The notes: generated by a model from the sequence alone, not told the origin. A stretch of DNA of 64,000 nucleotides from Microbacterium sp. (GCA_017306415.1 JAFKIL010000003.1:62001-126000), one strand, 5' to 3'; positions 44,037 through 54,169 are shown, counted from the first letter of the stretch. Program-made: numbers and translations.

Positions 44037-44058
44037 CGGCCCCACCCGGGCGGGGCCG
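44037..44058. terminator. Hairpin after the LOG-family gene
   Basis: CGGCCCC (44037-44043) pairs with GGGGCCG (44052-44058) around an 8-base loop. It lies right behind the stop of the LOG-family gene and before nusA. Confidence 0.55.
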
Positions 44059-44060
44059 GG

Positions 44061-45098
44061 TCAGACCGTCGCCGAGCCGAGGGCGTTCACGGCGCGGATG
44101 AGGCGGTGCAGTTCACCCACGCGGAACTGGTTCATCCGGAGGACCAGGCGCGGGAGATCCAGCACGTCGTCGTCGTCGCGCTCGGCGCGAAGCGGACCGC
44201 GGTGCTCGATGCGCCCGTCGGCGAGCAGTCCCGCGAATTCGTCCGATAGGGCGTCGACCTCGGCCTCCGTGGGCGCCGTGCGCAACCGCAGCACGAGACG
44301 CCTTCCCACCCATCGCAGTGAGTGGTAGTTGCGCCAGAAACCGAGGATCTCCGTCGTCGCCTCGTCGACCGAGTCGGTGACCAGCACCCGATCGAAGTCA
44401 CCGGGCGAGATCACCCCGCTCGGGATGAGATGGTCCTCCACGAAGCCGCGCAGACCGGACCAGAAGGTCCCGCCCGGCGCATCGAGCAGGACGATCGGCG
44501 TCGGCTCCGCCTTTCCGGTCTGCTGCAGCGTCAGCAGCTCGAACATCTCGTCGAGCGTGCCGAAACCGCCGGGGAGGCAGACGAAGCCCTTCGACTCCTT
44601 CACCAGCATCAGCTTGCGGGTGAAGAAGTACTTCATCGCGACGCTGCGCTCCTGGGCCGCGATGACGGCGTTTGGCTTCTCCTCGAACGGCAGCCGGATC
44701 GACACGCCCAGCGAGTGGTCGGGGCCGGCGCCCTCGGCCGCCGCCTGCATGATCCCCGGGCCGGCGCCGGTGACGACCATCCAGCCGTGGGCGGCGAGCG
44801 ACTCGGCGACCCGCACCGTCTGGTGGTACAGCGCATCCTCCGACCGCGTGCGCGCGGAGCCGAAGATCGTCACCTTCGAGACCGTCTCGTACGGCGCGAA
44901 GAGGCGGAACGCGGCACGCATCTCCGTGAGGGCGGCCGACGTGATCTTCAGATCCAGCCGGTCGGTCTCGTCGAGCCCCATCCCGACCCCCGTCGCCAGG
45001 ATCCGGGCGACGAGGTCGATGTTCTCGTCGATGCCGGCGGCATCGATGGTCGCCCGGAGCTCATCGGTGACCTCGTGCGGGATGTGGTGCCCTGCCAT
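44061..45098 (-). CDS. LOG family (TIGR00730) Rossmann-fold protein
   Basis: A 345-residue protein with the lysine-decarboxylase-like LOG fold. The diagnostic PGGFGTLDEMFELLTLQQTG is present, with the nucleotide-binding SKVTIFGSARTRSED and VVTGAGPGIMQAAAEGA. LOG proteins release free cytokinin-type bases or nucleobases from nucleoside monophosphates; in bacteria the physiological role is often unclear. The C-terminal ~90 residues exceed the core fold. It sits where rimP usually lies. Confidence 0.85.
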   Translation of the reverse strand: MAGHHIPHEVTDELRATIDAAGIDENIDLVARILATGVGMGLDETDRLDLKITSAALTEMRAAFRLFAPYETVSKVTIFGSARTRSEDALYHQTVRVAESLAAHGWMVVTGAGPGIMQAAAEGAGPDHSLGVSIRLPFEEKPNAVIAAQERSVAMKYFFTRKLMLVKESKGFVCLPGGFGTLDEMFELLTLQQTGKAEPTPIVLLDAPGGTFWSGLRGFVEDHLIPSGVISPGDFDRVLVTDSVDEATTEILGFWRNYHSLRWVGRRLVLRLRTAPTEAEVDALSDEFAGLLADGRIEHRGPLRAERDDDDVLDLPRLVLRMNQFRVGELHRLIRAVNALGSATV

Positions 45099-45142
45099 GC
45101 CCTCAGCCTGTCACGTCGGCACGGCGCACGGGACGGATCGGG

Positions 45143-46903
45143 TCAGGGCCGCTCCGTCAGGCGCACGAGCGCCTGATCCACCGGCAGCACGTCCCTGTCC
45201 CCGGTGCGGCGGTCCCACAGCTCGACCTCGCCGTCTGCCGCGCCGCGTCCGACGATCACGATCTGCGGCACGCCGATCAGCTCGGCATCGCCGAACTTCA
45301 CCCCGGGCGACACCTTGGGACGGTCGTCGTAGAGCACATCGAGTCCGGCCGCCTCGAGCCGGGCCGCGATCGCATCCGCGAGGCCGTACGCGACCTCGTC
45401 CTTCCCGGTGGCCACCACGTGCACGTCGAACGGCGCCACGGCGGACGGCCAGACCAGGCCCTTCTCGTCGTTGTTGAGCTCGGCGATGATCGCGAGGATG
45501 CGGGTGATCCCGATCCCGTACGAACCCATCGTCACGGTGACGAGCTTGCCGTTCTCGTCGAGGACCTTGAGCCCGAGCGCGTCCGCGTACTTGCGGCCGA
45601 GCTGGAAGACGTGGCCGATCTCCATGCCGCGTGCGAGTTCGACCGGCCCCGAGCCATCCGGGGCGGGGTCTCCGGCGCGCACGGTGGCGACCTCGATGAA
45701 CCCGTCCGCCGCGAAGTCGCGGCCGGCCACGAGGGAGTGGACGTGCTTCTGGTCGATGTTCGCGCCCGTGATCCATGCGGTGCCGTCGACGACCCGGGGA
45801 TCCAGGAGGTAGCGGATGCCGGTCGCCGATTCCTCGCCGAGGATCGCACCGGTCTCCGACCACGGTCCGATGTAGCCCTTCACCAGCAGCGGGTTCTTCT
45901 CGAAGTCGTCCTCCGTCGCCGGCTCGACCTCGGCCGGTGCGAACGCGACCTCGACGCGCTTGTCGTCGACGTCACGATCGCCGGGCAGCCCCACGACGAC
46001 GAGCTCGCGGCGGCCGTCGAGGTGCGTGAGGGCGAGGACGACGTTCTTGAGCGTGTCCGCCGCGGAGTACTCCCCACCGAGGACCGCGTTGGCGTGGTCG
46101 ACGAGCGTTTGGATGGTGGGGGTGTTCGGCGAATCGAAGATCACCGGATCGGGCAATCCGTCGAACGGGACGGCGGCGGGGATCGTCGTGGTGAACGCCT
46201 CGACGTTCGCGGCGTAGCCGCCCTCCGAGCGGACGAAGGTGTCCTCGCCGATGGGAGTCGGATGCAGGAACTCCTCGCTGCGGGAGCCGCCCATCGCGCC
46301 GGCATCCGCCTGCACGATGACGTACTCGAGCCCCAGCCGCCGGAAGATGCGCTCGTAGGCGTCGCGCTGCGCCATGTACGAGGCATCCAGGCCCTCGTCG
46401 GTGTAGTCGAACGAATACGCGTCCTTCATCGTGAACTCGCGCCCGCGCAGGAGACCGGCCCGAGGGCGGGCCTCATCTCGGTACTTGTCCTGGATCTGGT
46501 AGATCGTCAGCGGCAGATCCTTGTACGAGGAGTACAGATCCTTCACGAGGAGCGTGAACATCTCCTCGTGGGTGGGCGCGAGCAGGTAGTCGGCGCCTTT
46601 CCGGTCCTGGAGCCGGAAGATGCCGTCGCCGTACTCCGTCCAGCGATTGGTCACCTCGTACGGCTCACGGGGCAGGAGCGCGGGGAAGTGCACCTCGAAC
46701 GCACCGGCGGCGGCCATCTCCTCGCGCACGATCGTCTCGATCCGTGCCTTCACGCGCAGCCCCAGCGGGAGCCACGCGAAGATGCCCGGCGCCTGCCGGC
46801 GGATGTAGCCGGCGCGCACGAGCAGCCGATGGCTCGCGACCTCCGCATCGGCGGGGTCTTCGCGGAGCGTGCGGAGGAAGAAGTTCGAGAGACGGGTCAC
46901 CAC
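45143..46903 (-). CDS. proS: Proline--tRNA ligase
   Basis: A 586-residue bacterial-type ProRS that charges tRNA-Pro. Class II motifs: motif 1 around [15 protein letters not shown], motif 2 in [20 protein letters not shown], motif 3 near [12 protein letters not shown]. The inserted editing domain (~220-400) and the C-terminal anticodon-binding domain are both there. The GTG at 46903 gives [22 protein letters not shown] (plus 46912-46917) lies 8 bp before it, so the message is probably leaderless. A second GTG is one codon later. Confidence 0.94.
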   Translation of the reverse strand: MVTRLSNFFLRTLREDPADAEVASHRLLVRAGYIRRQAPGIFAWLPLGLRVKARIETIVREEMAAAGAFEVHFPALLPREPYEVTNRWTEYGDGIFRLQDRKGADYLLAPTHEEMFTLLVKDLYSSYKDLPLTIYQIQDKYRDEARPRAGLLRGREFTMKDAYSFDYTDEGLDASYMAQRDAYERIFRRLGLEYVIVQADAGAMGGSRSEEFLHPTPIGEDTFVRSEGGYAANVEAFTTTIPAAVPFDGLPDPVIFDSPNTPTIQTLVDHANAVLGGEYSAADTLKNVVLALTHLDGRRELVVVGLPGDRDVDDKRVEVAFAPAEVEPATEDDFEKNPLLVKGYIGPWSETGAILGEESATGIRYLLDPRVVDGTAWITGANIDQKHVHSLVAGRDFAADGFIEVATVRAGDPAPDGSGPVELARGMEIGHVFQLGRKYADALGLKVLDENGKLVTVTMGSYGIGITRILAIIAELNNDEKGLVWPSAVAPFDVHVVATGKDEVAYGLADAIAARLEAAGLDVLYDDRPKVSPGVKFGDAELIGVPQIVIVGRGAADGEVELWDRRTGDRDVLPVDQALVRLTERP

Positions 46904-46955
46904 GAGGGTCAAGTCTAGGGACCGGCCGGCGCCCGCTCGTCCGACGGGTCGCGCG

Positions 46956-47996
46956 TCACCGCGCGTCGAGCTGGGCGAGCACGGCCGTCGCGACGTCGGC
47001 GAGCGATGTGGCGGCTGACCCCAGCACACCGGTCACGCTGAGACGGTTCTCCCCGGACACCGCCACGATCCGCGCGTTCCCCTCGGCACCGGACGGGATG
47101 GCGAACGCCGCCGACGCACCGCCGACGGAGGCGGGGACCGCGCCCGCTGAGGCGAGCTGATCGGGAGTAGGAGTGCCGAGCCCGGGCTGAACGGACAGCT
47201 CGATCAGCGTGAGGGCGTTCGCTTCGCCATACGCGTACCAGGAACACCACTGCTCGACGCCGCCAGCGACCGCGATCTCCCATGCCGTGCCGGACGGGAT
47301 CGCATCACCGGGGAACCCGACGGTGAGCGCGCTCTGCCCGGCTGCGTGGGCGACGGTCGCGTCGAACGCGCTGCACGGAGGGATCATCCACCGACCCGGC
47401 TCGCGAGACGCCGCGCGCGACCTGAGATCTGCCGGATCCGCGGAGCGGACGACAGCGAGGAGTGCCGTGACCTTCTGTTCCCGTTCACGACGCTCGGTCT
47501 CCGTCGGGTCGGCCGCGATGGATCTCTGCGCCACACTCGCGTTGATCCAGGTACCCTGGGCGCCCTCTGCCCGCGAGCAGTAGCCCGATCCCAGGCAGGT
47601 AAACGAGGTGAGGCGATCCGCGATGTCGGCGGGGACGATGTCCTCCGGGAAGAGTTCGACCATCGCGGTCCCCCCGGCGCCGGTCCACGTGCACACCAGA
47701 CCGCCGATCAGCGCCTGGCTCGCGGCGCGATCCGGTTCGACCGCGGTGAGATCGTCCGCCGACGGACTCACTGCCACCGTCCCCCCGAGGATGCGGCCGA
47801 CATCGCTCGCGGACAGCGCGCGCGCGCAATCGCCGCCGAACGGGATCAGAGCCGGCGTCTCCTGATCCGATGCCGAGGAGGTCGAGACGTCCGGAGTCGC
47901 CGACACGCTCGTCCCCGCCACGGGGCCGCCCGCGCATCCGGTGAGAAGCACGCCGAGGATCATCGTTTCGACGCCGACCCGCATCCCGTTGGCCAT
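46956..47996 (-). CDS. Putative lipoprotein with two DUF3558-like halves
   Basis: A 346-residue exported protein with a lipobox (LLTGC at ~20). The N-terminal half has [16 protein letters not shown] and paired Cys ([15 protein letters not shown]). The C-terminal half has [27 protein letters not shown] and a late [14 protein letters not shown]. The CxW and W-tyrosine pattern resembles secreted DUF3558-type proteins. Codon use is a little more relaxed than in neighbours. The function is unknown. Confidence 0.7.
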   Translation of the reverse strand: MANGMRVGVETMILGVLLTGCAGGPVAGTSVSATPDVSTSSASDQETPALIPFGGDCARALSASDVGRILGGTVAVSPSADDLTAVEPDRAASQALIGGLVCTWTGAGGTAMVELFPEDIVPADIADRLTSFTCLGSGYCSRAEGAQGTWINASVAQRSIAADPTETERREREQKVTALLAVVRSADPADLRSRAASREPGRWMIPPCSAFDATVAHAAGQSALTVGFPGDAIPSGTAWEIAVAGGVEQWCSWYAYGEANALTLIELSVQPGLGTPTPDQLASAGAVPASVGGASAAFAIPSGAEGNARIVAVSGENRLSVTGVLGSAATSLADVATAVLAQLDAR

Positions 47997-48075
47997 GAGG
48001 CGGAGCTTACAAGCAGGACGCGAACATGCTCGACTCCCCGGCCTGGCGCGGACGGGGCGTGCCTACACTGAGCGG

Positions 48076-49527
48076 ATGCCCACCCACCGCCCGCGCCTGG
48101 TCAGGATCTCGGCGAACGACGCACTCATCGCGTCCCTCGCCGCGCTGCGCGAGGAGCTCGCGCTGCCGACGCGGTTCCCCGCGGACGTCGAGGCCGAGGC
48201 TCACGCCGCAGCCGAATCCGTGCCGGTCGATCCGACGACGGCAGGGCTCGACGACCTGCGCGACATCGAGTTCCTCACCATCGACCCGGAGGGCTCCCGG
48301 GATCTGGACCAGGCGCTCCACCTCCAGCGGACGGCGACGGGCGCGGTGCTGCACTACGCGATCGCCGATGTGCCCGCGTTCGTCGCCCCCGGCGGGGCTG
48401 TCGACGACGAGACCCGCCGCCGCGGCCAGACCCTCTACGCGGCCGACGGGCACATTCCGCTGCATCCTGTCACACTGAGCGAGGACGCCGCATCGCTTCT
48501 GCCCGACCGCGATCGCCGGGCGTTCGTGTGGCGATTCGTGCTCGACGACGGAGCACGGCCGATCGAGACGACCCTGCGCAGGGCGGTGATCCGCTCACGG
48601 GCGCAGTGGAACTACGTCGACGCTCAGCGCGCCGTCGACGACCACGCCGGCCCCGAGAGCCTCAGGGCGCTGGCCTGGTTCGGACCCCTGCGATCGGAAC
48701 GGGAGGCGGAGCGCGGGGGCGCGAGCCTCAACGTCGCCGAGACGAAGGTCGTCGAAGAACGGGGGCGCTACCGCCTCGAGCGCGATGCTCCGTTGCCGAT
48801 CGAGGACTGGAACGCGCAAGTGTCGCTGCTCACCGGCATGGCCGCCGCCGACATCATGCTGCGCGGCGGGGTCGGGATCCTCCGGACGATGCCTGCGGCA
48901 GCGCCGGACGACGTCGCCGCCTTCCGTGCGCGGACCGCGGCGCTCGGCATCCCCTGGCCCGAGAGCGTCTCCTACGGCGACTACCTGCGCGGTCTGCACC
49001 GGGATTCGCCCGCGGCGCTCGCGATCCTGGATGCCGCGGCCGGGCTCTTCCGCGGCGCCGGGTACGTCGCATTCGACGGCACGCCCCCGGCCGACCCGAT
49101 CCAGTCGGCGATCGGCGCACCGTACGCCCACACCACCGCTCCTCTTCGTCGCCTGGTCGATCGCTGGTCGCTGGTCGTGTGCGAGGCACTGGCCAACGGC
49201 CACGACATCCCCGGCTGGGCACGGGAGGGCCTCCCCGCGCTCCCCAGGATCATGGGGCGCAGCGATACGTTGGCGGCGCGCCTCGACGCCGCGGCGGTCG
49301 ATCGCGTCGAGGCCGCCCTCCTGACGGGTCGGGAGGGCGACGAGTTCTCTGCCGTCGTCGTAGGTCACCGCGGGGACGGCGCGCGCGTGCAGATCGCCCA
49401 CCCCCCGGTGGCGATCAAGGTGGCCGGTGTCACGGCACGTCCGGGGGCGACGGTGCGTCTGCGACTCGTCCGCACCGACATCGGCTCGGGAACGATCGAC
49501 CTCGACCAGGTCGCATCCGCCTCCTGA
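48076..49527 (+). CDS. RNB-domain exoribonuclease (RNase II/R family)
   Basis: A 483-residue protein consisting almost wholly of the RNB catalytic domain: FLTIDPEGSRDLDQALHL with the metal-binding aspartates, YAIADVPAFV, HPVTLSEDAASLLPDRDR and YAHTTAPLRRLVDRW. There is no separate cold-shock or full S1 domain, as in the short actinobacterial RNB proteins. It should degrade RNA 3' to 5'. TACACT (48064-48069) lies 6 bp before the ATG, suggesting a leaderless mRNA. Confidence 0.87.
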   Translation: MPTHRPRLVRISANDALIASLAALREELALPTRFPADVEAEAHAAAESVPVDPTTAGLDDLRDIEFLTIDPEGSRDLDQALHLQRTATGAVLHYAIADVPAFVAPGGAVDDETRRRGQTLYAADGHIPLHPVTLSEDAASLLPDRDRRAFVWRFVLDDGARPIETTLRRAVIRSRAQWNYVDAQRAVDDHAGPESLRALAWFGPLRSEREAERGGASLNVAETKVVEERGRYRLERDAPLPIEDWNAQVSLLTGMAAADIMLRGGVGILRTMPAAAPDDVAAFRARTAALGIPWPESVSYGDYLRGLHRDSPAALAILDAAAGLFRGAGYVAFDGTPPADPIQSAIGAPYAHTTAPLRRLVDRWSLVVCEALANGHDIPGWAREGLPALPRIMGRSDTLAARLDAAAVDRVEAALLTGREGDEFSAVVVGHRGDGARVQIAHPPVAIKVAGVTARPGATVRLRLVRTDIGSGTIDLDQVASAS

Positions 49528-49557
49528 CGCTCGTACCGGGCGACGCTCCGAGCGTCA
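49525..49557. terminator. Shared hairpin holding both convergent stop codons
   Basis: TGACGCTCG (49525-49533) pairs perfectly with CGAGCGTCA (49549-49557). The first three bases are the stop of the RNB gene and the last three are the stop of the SRPBCC gene on the other strand. Confidence 0.65.
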
Positions 49558-50001
49558 GTCGCCGACCAGGCGTCGCGCGAGCACAGCGGGTCGTCCCTGC
49601 TGGACGGCACGGGCACGCGAGGCCGCGAACCTGGTCAGGCCGAACGGCGTGTGGAGGGTCACCACGTCGACGACGCGGCATCCCGCGCCCTCGTCCGCGA
49701 TGTCGTACCGGTAGTCGACGTGCACGCCGCCGTTGCTCGCGACACCGCCGTGCACGACGAACGGCCCGTCCCCGTCACCGAAGAGCGTGATCCGGAGCGG
49801 GTTGTCGTAGGTCCACCGTCCGACGATCGGCACTCGCTCGACCGCGCGGTAGCGGAAGCCTCCGTCGAGAGGCTCGATGTCGCTCACCGCGATCACGAGT
49901 GGTGACAGGCCGACGTAGCTGCGCGGATCCCGCACGTGGTCGAAGACGGCGCGCGCCGGCACCGGGAGTGTGAACTCGTTGCGCAGCGTCCGCGTCGGCA
50001 T
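49555..50001 (-). CDS. SRPBCC family protein
   Basis: A 148-residue START/Bet-v1-like (SRPBCC) protein: a first strand NEFTLPVPARAVFDHVRDPRSY typical of polyketide cyclase/dehydrase-like members, alternating beta strands, and a C-terminal helix rich in Arg. Such proteins bind hydrophobic ligands; none can be named here. It converges on the RNB gene and lies 3 bp downstream of ispG on the same strand, so it is probably co-transcribed with ispG. Confidence 0.75.
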   Translation of the reverse strand: MPTRTLRNEFTLPVPARAVFDHVRDPRSYVGLSPLVIAVSDIEPLDGGFRYRAVERVPIVGRWTYDNPLRITLFGDGDGPFVVHGGVASNGGVHVDYRYDIADEGAGCRVVDVVTLHTPFGLTRFAASRARAVQQGRPAVLARRLVGD

Positions 50002-50004
50002 GAC

Positions 50005-51156
50005 TCAGGACGTGACGACCTGGGCGGTCCCGACCGCGGCGTCCGGCCCCATCTCGTCGGCGATCCGGCGCGCCTCCTCGATCAGGGTGGCGACGATCTC
50101 CGACTCGGGCACCGTCTTGATGACCTCGCCCTTCACGAAGATCTGGCCCTTGCCGTTGCCGGATGCCACGCCGAGATCGGCCTCGCGGGCCTCACCGGGT
50201 CCGTTGACGACGCATCCCATCACCGCGACCCGCAGCGGCACGGTCATGTCCTTGAGTCCCTCGGTGACGTTGTCGGCGAGGGTGTAGACGTCCACCTGCG
50301 CGCGCCCGCACGACGGGCACGACACGATCTCGAGCTTGCGCTCGCGGAGGTTCAGCGACTGCAGGATCTGGTGGCCGACCTTGACCTCCTCCGCCGGCGG
50401 GGCGGAGAGAGAGACGCGGATCGTGTCGCCGATGCCCTCGCCGAGGAGGATTCCGAACGCGGTGGCGCTCTTGATCGTGCCCTGGAAGGCCGGGCCCGCC
50501 TCGGTGACGCCCAGGTGCAGCGGCCAGTCGCCCATCGCGGCGAGCAGCCGGTAGGCCTTCACCATGACGACGGGGTCGTTGTGCTTCACGGAGATCTTGA
50601 AGTCGTGGAAGTCGTGCTCCTCGAACAGCGACGCCTCCCAGCGCGCGCTCTCGGCGAGCGCCTCAGGCGTAGCCTTGCCGTACTTCTCGAGGAGGCGGCG
50701 GTCGAGGGATCCCGCGTTCACGCCGATGCGGAGCGACACGCCTGCCGCCTTCGCGGCGGCCGCGATCTCCCCCACCTTGTCGTCGAACTGGCGGATGTTC
50801 CCCGGGTTGACGCGCACCGCGGCGCAGCCGGCGTCGATCGCCTGGAAGACGTACTTGGGCTGGAAGTGGATGTCGGCGATGACCGGGATCTGGCTCTTCT
50901 TCGCGATGATGTGCAGCACATCGGCATCGTCCTGCGAGGGCACCGCCACGCGCACGATCTCGCAGCCCGACGCCGTCAGCTCGGCGATCTGCTGCAGGGT
51001 CGCGTTGATGTTGGTGGTCGGCGTCGTGGTCATCGACTGGACGCTGATGGGGGCGTCGCCACCGACGAGGACCTTGCCGACCTTGATCTGGCGCGACTTC
51101 CGCCGCGGGGCGAGGACGTCCGGCACACGCGGCATCCCGAGATTCACTGCTGGCAC
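50005..51156 (-). CDS. ispG: 4-hydroxy-3-methylbut-2-enyl diphosphate synthase (flavodoxin)
   Basis: A 383-residue IspG (GcpE), an iron-sulfur enzyme of the MEP isoprenoid pathway. Segments [34 protein letters not shown] and [15 protein letters not shown] are diagnostic. The [4Fe-4S] ligands are the Cys pair in SCPSCGR and the Cys in [12 protein letters not shown], with the later Glu. Start GTG 51156; TAGGCT lies 7 bp upstream and a GGAG is also there. dxr, another MEP-pathway gene, is 12 kb away. Confidence 0.94.
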   Translation of the reverse strand: MPAVNLGMPRVPDVLAPRRKSRQIKVGKVLVGGDAPISVQSMTTTPTTNINATLQQIAELTASGCEIVRVAVPSQDDADVLHIIAKKSQIPVIADIHFQPKYVFQAIDAGCAAVRVNPGNIRQFDDKVGEIAAAAKAAGVSLRIGVNAGSLDRRLLEKYGKATPEALAESARWEASLFEEHDFHDFKISVKHNDPVVMVKAYRLLAAMGDWPLHLGVTEAGPAFQGTIKSATAFGILLGEGIGDTIRVSLSAPPAEEVKVGHQILQSLNLRERKLEIVSCPSCGRAQVDVYTLADNVTEGLKDMTVPLRVAVMGCVVNGPGEAREADLGVASGNGKGQIFVKGEVIKTVPESEIVATLIEEARRIADEMGPDAAVGTAQVVTS

Positions 51157-51265
51157 GCGCTCCAGCCTACGCCGGGGGTGACTCCACCGGCCGGAGGATG
51201 CCTGGGCGGATGCCGAGACCCTTCGCCTCGGCCCCGACCATCGGACGTCATCTGTGCTGTGTACG

Positions 51266-51610
51266 ATGTTCGCCACGTCGCGCGAACGACGTGCCCGCCA
51301 CCCGTCGGTCGCGTGCACCGCGGTCTCGATGGCTGGCGCCGCCGCAGCGGCTCCCCCACGACGGGGACCGTGCACGGAACGCCGACCTTCCTGGACGGCT
51401 CGCTCATCCCCGGAGGCGTGAGCACGGACGGCGACAGCTATTTCGTGTCGCTTCGCCGACGCCCTGACAGGCGCACCGCTCGCAGGTGCAGTCGGCGGGC
51501 CGCTGTATCTGGCCTCGACCTCGTGCATTCCGACAGCGGCGGCCGCCGGAATCTGGAATGGCGGAACGGTCGGTCTCTGGCTGATCGGCGGAACCGGTGT
51601 TCTCGACTAA
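51266..51610 (+). pseudogene. Decayed cell-wall-binding (CWB2) gene remnant
   Basis: From 51452 the plus strand reads [12 protein letters not shown], then [20 protein letters not shown] and [12 protein letters not shown] before TAA at 51608-51610, a recognisable CWB2 (PF04122) repeat. Upstream in the same frame are ARTATAIS (like the repeat start RYATA) and a TGA at 51419. DNA at 51358-51380 resembles the signal-peptide/first-domain junction of the intact gene downstream, in another frame. So it is a deleted, frameshifted paralogue of the surface protein at 51815. Left boundary approximate. Confidence 0.65.
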
Positions 51611-51683
51611 CGCGTCAGTCGTCTCGAGGTCTGCGGATACTGAACCCGCACTTCGGGCCACGATTCTGAGCCACTCCGTCGGC

Positions 51684-51712
51684 CGGACGGATGCCGGTAA
51701 GGCATGCGTCCG
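51684..51712. terminator. Hairpin before the surface-protein gene
   Basis: CGGACG-G-ATGC pairs with GCAT-G-CGTCCG (one G/G mismatch) around a 7-base loop. It may be the old terminator of the decayed gene or a leader structure. Confidence 0.4.
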
Positions 51713-51814
51713 TTCGGCAACGTGGAAGTCGAAGGGAGTTGCCACTTCCCTGCACCCGCGCACGACCCTAGACTCACGCTGGACCGGCACCGCCCGTGCC
51801 GGAAGGACACTCGA

Positions 51815-54094
51815 ATGCTCGATGATCGCCCCCGTCGAATCGTGGTCGGACTCGCAGCACTGGCGGCGATCGTCGCCGGCATCTCGATGCCGGCCGCGGC
51901 CCACGCCGCAGCTGCGACGGGGGCCGTACACGGCATCGTCACGGGCGCGCACGGCGAGCCGATCCACGGCTGGGTGACCGTGAGATCCCGCGACTTCCCC
52001 GACTCGGAGGTCGGCTCGGCGATCCTGGGTTCCGACGGATCTTTCGCGGTGACCGGACTTGTCCCCAGCGTCTACGCCATCTCAGTGAGGCCCGACGACG
52101 CGTCATCGCCGAACGGCACGTATCCCGGGCAGTACCTGGGCGGAGTGAAGGATCTCGCAAGTTCGCGAACGGTGACCGTCGCCGCGGGATCGAACGTGGA
52201 CCAGGACGTCCGACTCGTCGCCGGCGTGCACCTCGTCGGCACGCTCAGTGCGGACCCGTCCGCACACGGTGTGAGCCCTGCCGATGCGACCGTCAGGTCG
52301 TTCAACCCGTCGTCATCGAGCCCCGCGGCGACGTGGGATGTCGGTGCCGGCGGATCGGTGACCGTCACCGGAACCACCTACCGCTCAGCGCCCTTCCTGG
52401 CCGGTCACGCCGACAGTGCGACATTCTCAGCGTATCCCGAATGGCTACCGACGAGCGTCTCGTACCCCGCCTCCGCCCCTGGAAGTGATGTCTTCGCCGA
52501 CGTGCACTTCTCGGCGGCCGGATGGATTTCGGGAACCATCACCAAAGACGTCGACACCCCCGGATTCCCGGACGTGTACATCTACGCCGTAGGAGGCTGG
52601 GCCGGAGACCCGCGAAACACCAGCGGATCACCCGATGCCAGCGGCCACTTCGCGATCGGGGGTCTGACGCCCGGGGCCTACACCGTCGAGTTCCCTGCTA
52701 GTCCGAGCGTCGACACCTACACGTCCTTCTGGCCGAACGCCCAGCACTTGTCCGGCGCGCAACCGGTCACCGTCACGCCCGGGACATCGACCGAGATCAC
52801 CGCCGAGCTGCACGTCGGCGCTCGCCTCGACGGCAGCGTGTCGATCATCGGGTGGGACGGATCGCACCGACCCGTCGCCACCAGTGTGGAGATCTACTCC
52901 CGCAATGACGACGGATCCCTGTCCGATCCGATCGGGTGGGGCGTGGGAGACTACACAGGCTCGTGGCATGCGAGCACACTCCTGGCGCCAGGCGACTACG
53001 TCGAGCGGTTCACGCCTGTGAGCGCCGGGGCGGGCACCTTCCCGCCCCAGTTCCTCGGCGGCCTCACCGCCTCCGAGGCCACCACCGTCCACGCGTCACT
53101 CGGCACGACCACCACCGAGCTGGTGCTCAAGCCCGCGGTCTTCTCGTCCACACGGCTGGGCGGCGCCGACCGGTATGCCACGGCGGCCGCCGTGGCGGAC
53201 GCCGTGATCCCGGCCGGTCAACATCCGGCCGTCGTCTATCTCGCAAGCGGTGAGAACTTCGCGGATTCGCTGTCCGCGGGGCCTGCGGCCGCATTCGATC
53301 ACACTGTCGTGCTCACCACCAGGGCAGCCACGCTCCCGGCCTCGACTGCAGCGGAGCTCGCTCGGCTGCATCCATCGGAGGTTCGCATCGTCGGAGGACT
53401 CGGCGCCATCAGCGCATTCGTGGCCGCGCGCGCCGGCGCACTGACCCACGCCAAGGTCACGCGCATCGCCGGCGCGGACCGGTACGAGACCTCCCGCAAA
53501 CTCGCCCAGGCGGTGTTCCCCCTCGATGCCAGCGCCTCCGCGCTCCTCGCCACAGGACGCGACTACCCGGACGCGCTTGCGGCCGGCGGTGTCGCCGCGG
53601 TGACACAGGAGCCGGTGATCCTGATCGATGGTCGCGCTGCGATAGTCGACGCGGCGACCCGGCGGCTCCTCGCTGCGTTGAGTCCGGGCGCCATCCAGCT
53701 CGTCGGCGGGACAGGCGCGATATCGGCCGGCATAGAGGCTTCCTTCAACGGCTACGCGGTCCGCTACGCAGGCGCCGACCGCTACGCAACTGCCACAGCA
53801 CTCAACGACGCGCACTCCTCGTCGTTCGACCCGCAGACGCGAGCCACCGTGGTGAGCGGCGCCACGTTCGCCGACGCCACCGTCGTCGCCCCCCTCGCTC
53901 TTGCCCGCCATACCCCGATCGAGCTCTCCGCACCGACATGCATCCCGGTTGTTACCATGTCCTCGATCATCGCGACAGACGGCCTGGCGCTGACGCTCGT
54001 GGGAGGTCCGGGCGCACTGAATGCCGATGTCGCGAAGGCCCACGCCTGCTCAGGGCCGTACCAGACGGGAATATACGACCCGACCTCGCCCTGA
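51815..54094 (+). CDS. Secreted surface protein with carboxypeptidase-regulatory-like domains and three CWB2 repeats
   Basis: A 759-residue exported protein. Signal peptide ~1-33 (VVGLAALAAIVAGISMPAAA). Residues ~35-440 hold about four beta-rich domains of the carboxypeptidase-regulatory type (GSFAVTGLVPSVYAISV; GHFAIGGLTPGAYTVEF). Residues ~441-759 carry three CWB2 repeats, each with (A/G)GADRY and a FADxL/YPDAL element, for non-covalent wall attachment. GGAAGGA precedes the ATG. Codon use is more relaxed than in neighbours (more A/T at third positions), suggesting accessory or transferred DNA. A decayed paralogue lies upstream. Confidence 0.85.
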   Translation: MLDDRPRRIVVGLAALAAIVAGISMPAAAHAAAATGAVHGIVTGAHGEPIHGWVTVRSRDFPDSEVGSAILGSDGSFAVTGLVPSVYAISVRPDDASSPNGTYPGQYLGGVKDLASSRTVTVAAGSNVDQDVRLVAGVHLVGTLSADPSAHGVSPADATVRSFNPSSSSPAATWDVGAGGSVTVTGTTYRSAPFLAGHADSATFSAYPEWLPTSVSYPASAPGSDVFADVHFSAAGWISGTITKDVDTPGFPDVYIYAVGGWAGDPRNTSGSPDASGHFAIGGLTPGAYTVEFPASPSVDTYTSFWPNAQHLSGAQPVTVTPGTSTEITAELHVGARLDGSVSIIGWDGSHRPVATSVEIYSRNDDGSLSDPIGWGVGDYTGSWHASTLLAPGDYVERFTPVSAGAGTFPPQFLGGLTASEATTVHASLGTTTTELVLKPAVFSSTRLGGADRYATAAAVADAVIPAGQHPAVVYLASGENFADSLSAGPAAAFDHTVVLTTRAATLPASTAAELARLHPSEVRIVGGLGAISAFVAARAGALTHAKVTRIAGADRYETSRKLAQAVFPLDASASALLATGRDYPDALAAGGVAAVTQEPVILIDGRAAIVDAATRRLLAALSPGAIQLVGGTGAISAGIEASFNGYAVRYAGADRYATATALNDAHSSSFDPQTRATVVSGATFADATVVAPLALARHTPIELSAPTCIPVVTMSSIIATDGLALTLVGGPGALNADVAKAHACSGPYQTGIYDPTSP

Positions 54095-54157
54095 GGATCC
54101 GCGCGGGCGCCGTCCTCTCGATCGCTGCCCCCGGAAGGCGACCGGACGCGGTTGTGG

Positions 54158-54163
54158 TAGTTT
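54158..54163 (+). promoter_or_regulatory. Extended -10 of the trp leader
   Basis: TGGTAGTTT: TAGTTT lies 6 bp before the leader-peptide ATG at 54170, with an upstream TGG like an extended -10. Transcription should begin at or beside the ATG, making the leader peptide leaderless. Confidence 0.5.
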
Positions 54164-54169
54164 CGCCCC

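Larger units (their letters stand above)
51157..51814. other. Gap between ispG and the surface-protein gene
   Basis: 658 bp without an intact gene. It holds the ispG promoter (TAGGCT on the minus strand at 51164-51169), the CWB2 remnant (51266-51610), a hairpin at 51684-51712, and a TAGACT 38 bp before the surface-protein start. Confidence 0.6.
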
